Of a stretch of DNA of 8,712 nt, positions 1-5,953 are shown one piece after another. Below the pieces are notes generated by a model. That model searched no databases and was not told the DNA's origin. It was given only the letters and a program-made list of their open reading frames with translations. The position numbers were made by a program, and so were the translations under genes. This DNA comes from JAVWHX01 sp036639875 (GTDB taxonomy: Bacteria > Bacillota_I > Bacilli_A > Erysipelotrichales > Coprobacillaceae): NCBI GenBank assembly GCA_036639875.1, contig JAVWHX010000080.1, forward strand, positions 1-8,712, written 5' to 3'. Numbering within the stretch: the stretch's first letter is position 1; the number at the start of each line of letters is the position of its first letter.

Positions 1-582
1 CGTTTGAACACCTTGTCTTAAAACATTGTCCGCTTCTCTAAAAGCTTCACCCATTGGTTTTCTTCCAATAGCATCTAATAATCTATCATTTGAAACAACA
101 ATAATTGAATCAACATTTTCTCTTAACTCAGCCAATCCGGCAATAGCTTGTTTAGAAACCTTAGGTCCTTCAAATGTAAAAGGTGAAGTTACCACACCAA
201 CAGTCAACGCTCCTAAATCTCTAGAAATCTTCGCAACGATTGGCGCAGCACCAGTTCCAGTACCACCGCCCATACCAGCAGCAACAAATACCATATTTGC
301 CCCAGATAAAGCTTGTCTAATTTCATCTTCAGTCTCTAATGCAGCCTTACGCCCAACTTCGGGATTTCCACCTGCACCTAAACCACGAGTCAATTCTCTA
401 CCTAAGATTATTTTATTTTCAATATCAATACCTTTTAATATTTGAGCATCAGTATTAGCCACATAAAAGTCAACGCCTTTTACTCCATCTTTAGCCATTC
501 TCGCAACAGCATTACAACCGCCACCACCAACACCAATAACTTTTATTTTAGCTACTTGCACAAAATCCAAATTACTATCCAT
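1..582 (-). CDS. ftsZ: Cell division protein FtsZ (tubulin-like GTPase), 5' part only
   Basis: FtsZ is the GTP-hydrolysing tubulin homologue that polymerises into the Z ring at midcell. Only the first 194 codons are present; the frame is open through base 1, so the T7 synergy loop and the C-terminal tail that binds FtsA are outside the window. The visible part is the GTP-binding domain: a glycine-rich loop GVGGGGCNAV at residues 17-26, NTDAQ near residue 43, an LGAGGNPEVG stretch, and the tubulin signature GGGTGTG at residues 105-111. The ATG at 580-582 is preceded by GTGAGGA about 7 nt upstream, a fair ribosome binding site. It follows ftsA by 24 nt and is surely co-transcribed with it. Identification is from recognised family motifs and from the ftsA neighbour; I see no abnormality in the visible portion. 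Confidence 0.98.
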   Translation of the reverse strand, partial: MDSNLDFVQVAKIKVIGVGGGGCNAVARMAKDGVKGVDFYVANTDAQILKGIDIENKIILGRELTRGLGAGGNPEVGRKAALETEDEIRQALSGANMVFVAAGMGGGTGTGAAPIVAKISRDLGALTVGVVTSPFTFEGPKVSKQAIAGLAELRENVDSIIVVSNDRLLDAIGRKPMGEAFREADNVLRQGVQT

Positions 583-606
583 CTTTCTATCCTCACTTTT
601 TATATA

Positions 607-1878
607 TTATTCTTCTTCACTAAAAAAGTTTTCAATCACTTTTGTGAATTTGCCTTTTTTCTTATCACTATGTATCGGCTTTGACTTTGTCAAACCCTTA
701 AACCTTATACTCATCGTACTAGAAATATCAGGAAGTATTAACGATGACTCCATACCACCCAAAACCTTAGCTCGATCATTTAGATAATACATCATTCCTA
801 AACATGACACATAAGTCATATCTCTTGCTCCAATTGTATCAGGTCGATAAGTCCTTACCGAACATCCGAGCACTTCACTTGCAACAGCATCAAGATCTGG
901 AAGTTCTCCCCCGCCACCAACAATAACAGTCTCATAACTTCTTCCATCATCAATGACATTGATCTTCGTTTTTATAACTTCCATAATTTCTTTGACTGCT
1001 TCACTTAACACAACAGCCAAATCTCTTTGAGTATGATGAACATCAACACTCCTATCTTGAGTTGTGTGAATAACATCTTCATCTCCAATTTGTTGATCAC
1101 ACGTTCCATACTTCACTTTATAAACTTCCGCTTTATCCATAGGTATCTGCCAAGATGTAGCAACACGCTTAGTTAAATCATAACCACCAACTGGTGCTTG
1201 AGCAATATACTTGAGATATCCCCCTTCAAAAAAAGCAATCGTTGAATGTTTATAACCTACATCAATAAGAATCGCACCCTCTTGCAAATACACAGCATCA
1301 AATGCTTCTTTAGCACAAGCATAAGCATTAATTGTAATATCTAAGATTTCTAAACCAGCTTTTTCAACCGCACTCACATAACTATACAACAACTTTTTCT
1401 TCGTCGTAATAATTAGTGATTCTGCCTTTAATGAAGCTGATTTTTTACCAAGTGGAATTTCAGCTGTAGATGTTGTATCCAAATGAAACATTGTTGGAAC
1501 AACAGATATAATTTCTTCATCTTCCCCACGTTCAAATCGCTTTGAAAGTTTTAACGCTCTTACAACATCATCACTTGTGATTTGATCTAAAGGAGAATTA
1601 ACTTTTGTGATCCCGTCACTTTGATAGATATGTGTAGAAAAAGAAGGAATACACAAAGCAACCTTCGTAATAGGTGCATTAAGAGCTTCTGATGCTTCTT
1701 TGATCAATGTCCTAATTTCACTTACAACTTCAGGCATATTTTCAATTCTACCTTTACTAATACCATGACTAATCATCTTCTTGGCAAATAAGACACTCAC
1801 ATGAGAACTCACAACCTCACCAACAAGAAGTTTAACAGTGGCACTTCCTATATCTAAAACAGCATAGATATCTTTCAT
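607..1878 (-). CDS. ftsA: Cell division protein FtsA (actin-like Z-ring membrane anchor)
   Basis: FtsA is an actin-family ATP-binding protein that tethers FtsZ to the membrane and recruits later division proteins. The 423-residue product has the expected length. It shows the phosphate-1 motif DIGSATVKLLVGE at residues 9-21, an inserted SHS2-like (1C) region at roughly 84-165, a phosphate-2 region DVGYKHSTIAFF at 206-217, and the adenosine motif VGGGGELPDL at 320-329. The C-terminus, KFTKVIENFFSEEE, preceded by a lysine-rich linker, fits the amphipathic membrane-targeting helix of the family. The phosphate-2 loop is odd: FtsA proteins usually have a glycine-rich DIGGGTT-like sequence there, and here it is GYKHST. 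The ATG at 1876-1878 has an excellent AAAGGAG site 8 nt upstream. A candidate promoter precedes the gene, and ftsZ follows after 24 nt. Confidence 0.96.
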   Translation of the reverse strand: MKDIYAVLDIGSATVKLLVGEVVSSHVSVLFAKKMISHGISKGRIENMPEVVSEIRTLIKEASEALNAPITKVALCIPSFSTHIYQSDGITKVNSPLDQITSDDVVRALKLSKRFERGEDEEIISVVPTMFHLDTTSTAEIPLGKKSASLKAESLIITTKKKLLYSYVSAVEKAGLEILDITINAYACAKEAFDAVYLQEGAILIDVGYKHSTIAFFEGGYLKYIAQAPVGGYDLTKRVATSWQIPMDKAEVYKVKYGTCDQQIGDEDVIHTTQDRSVDVHHTQRDLAVVLSEAVKEIMEVIKTKINVIDDGRSYETVIVGGGGELPDLDAVASEVLGCSVRTYRPDTIGARDMTYVSCLGMMYYLNDRAKVLGGMESSLILPDISSTMSIRFKGLTKSKPIHSDKKKGKFTKVIENFFSEEE

Positions 1879-1911
1879 AACTGATTCTCCTTTAAAAATT
1901 ACTTCTATATT

Positions 1912-1920
1912 ATCATACCA
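1912..1920 (-). promoter_or_regulatory. Candidate extended -10 promoter for ftsA-ftsZ
   Basis: On the minus strand this reads TGGTATGAT, that is TG-n-TATGAT, an extended -10 element with five of six bases matching TATAAT. No good -35 hexamer lies at the right distance (the site reads TTTTCT), which is typical of extended -10 promoters. Initiation would fall near 1905, leaving a leader of about 27 nt that contains the ftsA AAAGGAG site. An ftsA promoter of its own is known in B. subtilis. Prediction from sequence only, in AT-rich DNA where chance matches are common. Confidence 0.5.
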
Positions 1921-1925
1921 TAAAA

Positions 1926-1954
1926 TTCACGATAAGAAAACATTTTATCATGAA
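1926..1954 (-). repeat. Imperfect inverted repeat upstream of ftsA
   Basis: The arms are TTCACGATAA (1926-1935) and TTATCATGAA (1945-1954) on the plus strand, 10 bp each with one mismatch, around a 9-nt spacer. In minus-strand RNA the mismatch becomes a G-U pair, so the hairpin would be complete. The promoter-proximal arm lies where the -35 region of the candidate ftsA promoter would be. It could be an operator, a second weak terminator stem for read-through from divIB (UUUUA follows two bases after the stem), or chance. Confidence 0.4.
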
Positions 1955-1972
1955 CAATAATGAATTTTTTAT

Positions 1973-2005
1973 AAAATAAATGTATCTTTAAAAAAGACAC
2001 ATTTA
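1973..2005 (-). terminator. Terminator-like hairpin after divIB
   Basis: The minus-strand RNA can form a 13-bp stem, UAAAUGUGUCUUU against AAAGAUACAUUUA with one G-U pair, and a UUU loop (stem arms 1993-2005 and 1977-1989). The first three bases of the stem are the divIB stop codon itself. The 3' side runs into UUUUAU. The stem is long but AU-rich and the U-run is short, so termination may be partial. It separates divIB from the ftsA-ftsZ segment. Confidence 0.55.
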
Positions 2006-2773
2006 CTGACACGCTTCTTTATATATGTTATTTCCTTCAAACTTAAATATACACATATCATCATGAGCAATATTTGCTTCATAATCAAGGCTTTTCAATT
2101 GCTCTGCCATATCCTCAATTCTTAAATATAAGATTTTTCCATTATCCATCATGAACTTCAAACGAGTTTCATCAGCTTTTTTAGGATCATAAAGAATATC
2201 ACTAGTTTGATTCTTAATTAACTCAGGAATTTTCACATATTGCTTCGCAAATTCTTTTAATAGTTTCAAATCTTTAAATTGGGTGATTCGAGGACAAGAT
2301 TGTAAAGACTGAATAATATTTTTATCTTCTGTTTCAGTTACATTTCCCATTTCATCAATAACATATGTAATCTTATTAATAATAGAATAAGCTACTTTAT
2401 CAGCTTCTTCAACTTCTATTCTTATATTTCCAAAGAAATCTCTTGAAACATTTGCCTTCTTTATCAAATTAACTTGTTTGACTTCTTCTTCAATCTTTGA
2501 TATATCAACAAGTAAAAAGATCGAATCTTTATTTACAGAAACACCATTTAAGATATCATCAGTTTTTACTTCTTCATTCCCAATCACTTCAATTGATTGA
2601 ACTTTTGAATAGTCACTCATAAAGAAAGCTCCTATTAAAATAAGAATTAGTAATACAAAAGCAACCTTAAAACGACGCTTCAATTTCTTTTTTCTTTTCG
2701 TTTTTAATATTTTATCAACCTGATTTTCATCATGTTCATTATAATAATAATCATGACTAGCCACAATTCTCAC
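2003..2773 (-). CDS. divIB: Cell division protein DivIB (FtsQ family)
   Basis: DivIB is a bitopic membrane protein of the septal complex; in Gram-positive bacteria it works with FtsL and DivIC to stabilise and regulate the septal PBP and FtsW. The 256-residue product has a basic cytoplasmic tail (TKRKKKLKRR at 25-34), one membrane segment at about 36-52, a POTRA domain at about 57-124 (starting VQSIEVIGNEEVKTDDIL) and an FtsQ/DivIB beta domain to the end. The initiation codon is GTG, directly abutting the murB TAG stop. That first GTG has GGGAG only 3 nt upstream, which is too close. A second GTG at 2762-2764, giving 253 residues, has AGGTGA 5 nt upstream and may be the true start. Either way translation is probably coupled to murB. 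The family assignment is from topology, POTRA pattern and position between murB and ftsA. Confidence 0.9.
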   Translation of the reverse strand: MRIVASHDYYYNEHDENQVDKILKTKRKKKLKRRFKVAFVLLILILIGAFFMSDYSKVQSIEVIGNEEVKTDDILNGVSVNKDSIFLLVDISKIEEEVKQVNLIKKANVSRDFFGNIRIEVEEADKVAYSIINKITYVIDEMGNVTETEDKNIIQSLQSCPRITQFKDLKLLKEFAKQYVKIPELIKNQTSDILYDPKKADETRLKFMMDNGKILYLRIEDMAEQLKSLDYEANIAHDDMCIFKFEGNNIYKEACQ

Positions 2774-2775
2774 CT
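2770..2775 (-). promoter_or_regulatory. Ribosome binding site that favours the second divIB GTG start
   Basis: AGGTGA, a perfect match to part of the anti-Shine-Dalgarno complement AGGAGGTGATC, lies across the murB stop and first divIB GTG and ends 5 nt before the GTG at 2762-2764. The alternative site GGGAG (2777-2781) is 3 nt from the first GTG. The spacing favours the downstream start, but the sequence alone does not settle it. Confidence 0.4.
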
Positions 2776-3688
2776 ACTCCCAATTCACTAAAATAACTTC
2801 TTTCTGCAATTCAATTCCAAATTGATCAAAAACTGTTTTTTGAACCAATAAAATTAAATCTAAAATATCTTTCGCACTTGCATATCCATTATTCACAATA
2901 AAATTAGAATGCTTCGGTGAAACTTGAGCACCACCAATTTCATGACCTCTTAAGCCACACTCATCAATAAACTGCCATGCTGGTTTATCATCACAATTTC
3001 TAAAGATACTTCCCGCACTAGCAAGGTTCCATGGTTGTGTTGACATTCTTTTTTCCTTACGTTTATCCAAAACTGCAATGATATCCTGTGGTTCTTTAGC
3101 ATTCATTGTAAATGTTGCTTCAACCAAAATCCAATCTTTATGCATTTGAAGAACTGATTGACGATAATCAAATTGCATTTCTTCTTTTGTTAGTGTACGC
3201 AATTCACAGTTTTCATCTAAAACTAACGCTGAAGTAAACACATCAGCCATACAATATTTGTAAGCACCCGCGTTCATATAAACACCGCCACCAATAGTTC
3301 CAGGAATGCCACTCATAAACTCAAAACCTGACAAACCTGTTTTAGCCGCTTGGTAAGCAAGGTAAATCATCCCTACGCCGGCCTCTGCTTTGATTTCAGA
3401 TCCATTTATACAAACCTTGTTCAATCCTTCTTCTAAAGAAAAAATAACACCTTCATATTCCTTATCTGAAAAAAGAAGATCAGAACCTTTACCAACAACC
3501 ATATGTTTCAATTGAGAATTTCTACAAAACTGAATACCACGCCTTAACGCTTCTACATCAGTAACTTTCACAAAAAATCGTGCTGGTCCACCAACTTTAA
3601 AAGTTGTATGTTTATACATAGGTTCATTTTCTAAAACTTCGCCTAAATTTAATTCAACCAAATCATAAAACAATTGATTAAAATCCAT
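2774..3688 (-). CDS. murB: UDP-N-acetylenolpyruvoylglucosamine reductase MurB
   Basis: MurB is the cytoplasmic FAD enzyme that uses NADPH to reduce UDP-GlcNAc-enolpyruvate to UDP-MurNAc, the second committed step of peptidoglycan precursor synthesis. The 304-residue product is the normal length for the shorter, type II form. FAD-binding motifs are GKGSDLLF at 66-73 (the usual form is GxGSN, so Asp replaces Asn) and GIPGTIGGGVYMNAGAY at 127-143. Catalytic residues fall where expected: Arg176 in YRQS, Ser227 in SAGSIF (the proton donor) and Glu297 in LQKEV. The C-terminal domain ends GGAQVSPKHSNFIVN and onward. ATG at 3686-3688; its AAAGGAAG binding site is formed by the last codons of murG, whose TAA ends 2 nt before this start. 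The stop codon touches the first GTG of divIB, so the three genes are likely translationally coupled. Confidence 0.97.
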   Translation of the reverse strand: MDFNQLFYDLVELNLGEVLENEPMYKHTTFKVGGPARFFVKVTDVEALRRGIQFCRNSQLKHMVVGKGSDLLFSDKEYEGVIFSLEEGLNKVCINGSEIKAEAGVGMIYLAYQAAKTGLSGFEFMSGIPGTIGGGVYMNAGAYKYCMADVFTSALVLDENCELRTLTKEEMQFDYRQSVLQMHKDWILVEATFTMNAKEPQDIIAVLDKRKEKRMSTQPWNLASAGSIFRNCDDKPAWQFIDECGLRGHEIGGAQVSPKHSNFIVNNGYASAKDILDLILLVQKTVFDQFGIELQKEVILVNWE

Positions 3689-3690
3689 AA

Positions 3691-4779
3691 TTACTTCCTT
3701 TCTAATGTCTTTAACATTTCTTGATAAATATCTTCACAAGCTTGCACTTTGCCTAATGCTTTAGCATTTTTCTTTAATTCTTGCAATACTTCTTCATGTT
3801 TCATTAAATAACGGATTTCTTTTACTAAATTATCAACATTTAAATCTTTTTCTAAAATCCATCTTGCCGCGTTTTGATCAACCAATTCCTTAGCATTATA
3901 TTCTTGATGATTCAAAACAACATAAGGACTAGGAATAATCAAAGCAGCCGTTCCAAGCGCTGTCAATTCAGCTAATGTTGTTGCTCCAGCACGTGTCACT
4001 AACAAATCACAAGAAGCAATCAAACTTGGCATATCTTCAATATAACTCAAAAGATGAACAGAAGAATTTAAATCCCTTAATTCGTTCTTCATGCTTTCAT
4101 AATGATTCTTACCAGTAACATAAACAATATCATAATTATCATGCTGAATTTGTCTTAATGCATCTTTCATCACTTCATTAACTGATGCCGAACCCAAACT
4201 ACCCATTACAATCACAACTGTTTTTCTTGATTTATCAATTTTATAAATATCATGAATATCTTTTAATTCTTGATGACCAACAACACTTGCTCTTGGATTT
4301 CCTAACAATATAGTTTTTTCTTTAGGAAACTCTTGATAAGCTTTTTTATAACAACAAACAATCCTATCTACTTTCTTAATTAATATTTTATTTGTTAAAC
4401 CAATAATAGAATTTTGTTCATGAATCATTGTTTTGATTCCAAGTTTGGTTGCTGCCATAACAATCGAAGCACTTGGATAGCCTCCAAAACCAACCACAAT
4501 ATCTGGTTTGAATTCTTTTAATATCTTCTTAGATTCATTCAAAGATTTAACAAATACCATTCCATTTATCATTTTTCTAACAGGATTTCCAACAAGTCCT
4601 TTGACGTTCAAGCCTTTATATCGATAACCAAGTTCAGGAACAATCTGAGATTCTAAACGATCAGTTGTTCCAACAAACAAAAACTCAGCATTTTTATCTT
4701 GTGTTTTTATATATTCAACAAGTGCTAAAGCAGGATAAAGATGCCCACCTGTTCCACCAGCACTTACAATTATTTTCAT
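3691..4779 (-). CDS. murG: Lipid II synthase MurG (UDP-GlcNAc transferase)
   Basis: MurG is the peripheral membrane GT-B glycosyltransferase (family GT28) that transfers GlcNAc from UDP-GlcNAc to lipid I, producing lipid II on the inner face of the membrane. At 362 residues it has the usual length. The N-terminal acceptor domain carries the glycine loop SAGGTGGHLYPALAL at 6-20, with the conserved His13, and HEQN at 120-123. The C-terminal donor domain carries VMGSLGS, and RAGATTLAEL at 263-272 followed by NHQEYNA, the UDP-GlcNAc binding region. The ATG at 4777-4779 has AAGGAG 9 nt upstream, within the 24-nt gap after ftsW. Position between ftsW and murB matches Bacillota dcw clusters. Confidence 0.97.
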   Translation of the reverse strand: MKIIVSAGGTGGHLYPALALVEYIKTQDKNAEFLFVGTTDRLESQIVPELGYRYKGLNVKGLVGNPVRKMINGMVFVKSLNESKKILKEFKPDIVVGFGGYPSASIVMAATKLGIKTMIHEQNSIIGLTNKILIKKVDRIVCCYKKAYQEFPKEKTILLGNPRASVVGHQELKDIHDIYKIDKSRKTVVIVMGSLGSASVNEVMKDALRQIQHDNYDIVYVTGKNHYESMKNELRDLNSSVHLLSYIEDMPSLIASCDLLVTRAGATTLAELTALGTAALIIPSPYVVLNHQEYNAKELVDQNAARWILEKDLNVDNLVKEIRYLMKHEEVLQELKKNAKALGKVQACEDIYQEMLKTLERK

Positions 4780-4803
4780 AATAGCTCACTCCTTCTTTGC
4801 TTA

Positions 4804-5889
4804 TTATAACACACAATTTGATGATTTCGAGATATTAATTAAAATTCCTATACTCATTAATGTAATCGTTAAGCTCGTCCCTCCATATGACATAAGAGGT
4901 AGCGTTACACCAGTAACCGGAAACAACCCAACAACCACTCCCAAATTAATTAATGTTTGTATTCCAATCATCGAAATAATTCCAATCATCAATAAACTCC
5001 CAAACAAATCTTTAACATGTTTACTAACTGATAATACAGTTTTAAACAAACATAAATAAACACCTATTAATGTGACTGCACCAATAAACCCAAACTCTTC
5101 AGCAACAATCGCAAAGATAAAATCAGTTTGCGGTTCTGGAAGATAAAAATGTTTTTGAATACTATTATTAAAGCCAACCCCTAGCAGTCCTCCTGGGCCA
5201 ATAGCATATAAAGCTTGAATCGCTTGAAAGCCACTACCTAAGGGATCTTGAAAAGGGTTTAAAAATGATAAAATTCTTTCCATGCGATAAGGAGCCGATA
5301 AAATCATCACAACAATTCCAACAAGCCCTAAGATACCTAAAAATACAAAATAAATAAAAGGAAATGGTGAAACAATAAGCATAACAACAATAGCACAAGC
5401 CATAACTATCCCACTACCAAAATCCGGTTGCAACATAATCAATAAAAAACCCAATCCCATAACCAATAGCAATTTAAAACTATACTTTAATTGTTTCATT
5501 CGATAATAATTCTTTTCAATATAAACAGCAGCAAAAATAATCATACCTATCTTAAACAGTTCACTTGGTTGTAATGCAAAGACACCAAAATTAAACCAAC
5601 TTCTACTTCCTCCTCTAACCACACCTAAACCTGGAATCAAAACAAGAATAAGCAACAAGAAACAAATACCAATAATCTGTTTATAATACTTTTTGTATAA
5701 GTGATAATCAATTTTAGAAGTCACAAACATGGCAATAACTCCTATACATGCAAAGATAGCTTGCCTCTTAATATAATAAAAAGAATCATCATATTTATAG
5801 AGTGCCCAAATATGTGAAGAACTATATACACAAATTAATCCAAATATCACAATAATCATTGTCAAAGAGATTATTCTTTTTGTTTTCAT
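4804..5889 (-). CDS. ftsW: SEDS-family septal peptidoglycan polymerase FtsW (SpoVE-like)
   Basis: SEDS proteins polymerise lipid II into glycan strands with a cognate class B PBP. The 361-residue protein is a polytopic membrane protein of about ten segments, slightly short for FtsW. Family motifs seen: SRSWFNFG (95-102), LQPSELFKIG (106-115), LQPDFGSG (153-160), RILSFLNPFQDPLGSGFQ (205-222), PEPQTDFIFA (251-260) with the essential extracellular Asp256, and the SEDS signature NLGVVVGLFPVTGVTLPLMS (315-334) followed by YGGTSL. The ATG at 5887-5889 has GGAGG 6 nt upstream, and two TAA stops stand in tandem. Placement between murD and murG is that of E. coli ftsW and of B. subtilis spoVE. Its membership of SEDS is certain; the choice between vegetative FtsW and sporulation SpoVE, or a dual role, cannot be made from this window. 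Confidence 0.93.
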   Translation of the reverse strand: MKTKRIISLTMIIVIFGLICVYSSSHIWALYKYDDSFYYIKRQAIFACIGVIAMFVTSKIDYHLYKKYYKQIIGICFLLLILVLIPGLGVVRGGSRSWFNFGVFALQPSELFKIGMIIFAAVYIEKNYYRMKQLKYSFKLLLVMGLGFLLIMLQPDFGSGIVMACAIVVMLIVSPFPFIYFVFLGILGLVGIVVMILSAPYRMERILSFLNPFQDPLGSGFQAIQALYAIGPGGLLGVGFNNSIQKHFYLPEPQTDFIFAIVAEEFGFIGAVTLIGVYLCLFKTVLSVSKHVKDLFGSLLMIGIISMIGIQTLINLGVVVGLFPVTGVTLPLMSYGGTSLTITLMSIGILINISKSSNCVL

Positions 5890-5917
5890 ATCACACCTCC
5901 ATCTTTATAGATATATG

Positions 5918-5953
5918 AAAAAAAACAAAAAAAAGAAGATGTTTCCACCTTCT
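5918..5953 (-). terminator. Intrinsic terminator or attenuator between murD and ftsW
   Basis: Minus-strand RNA forms an 8-bp stem, AGAAGGUG against CAUCUUCU with one G-U pair, closed by a GAAA tetraloop (5942-5945) and followed by seven Us, a G and eight more Us. It is the most canonical Rho-independent terminator in the window. The 5' arm overlaps the murD TAG stop (5952-5954). Only 28 nt separate the U-tract from ftsW, and they hold no convincing promoter, so ftsW and the genes after it probably depend on read-through, or on a promoter inside murD that would meet the same terminator. Confidence 0.82.

Noticed and set aside
26..445. Plus-strand open frame of 139 codons
   Set aside because: It lies wholly antisense to the highly conserved FtsZ GTPase domain, its product is low-complexity (Ala, Pro, Ser rich) with no family features, and every real gene here is on the other strand.
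442..684. Plus-strand open frame of 80 codons with a hydrophobic stretch
   Set aside because: It overlaps the ftsZ start, the ftsA-ftsZ gap and the ftsA 3' end in antisense; its hydrophobic Phe/Ile-rich character is what antisense AT-rich coding DNA gives, and no good ribosome binding site was seen.
4961..4994. Local direct repeat of ATTCCAATCATC in the plus strand
   Set aside because: It falls inside ftsW and encodes the repeated hydrophobic MIGI residues of a membrane segment, so it is explained by protein sequence rather than by a separate DNA element.
5890..5917. Possible -10 (TATAAA) just upstream of ftsW
   Set aside because: No -35 at proper distance other than poor T-tract matches, and initiation would fall on or next to the ribosome binding site, leaving almost no leader.
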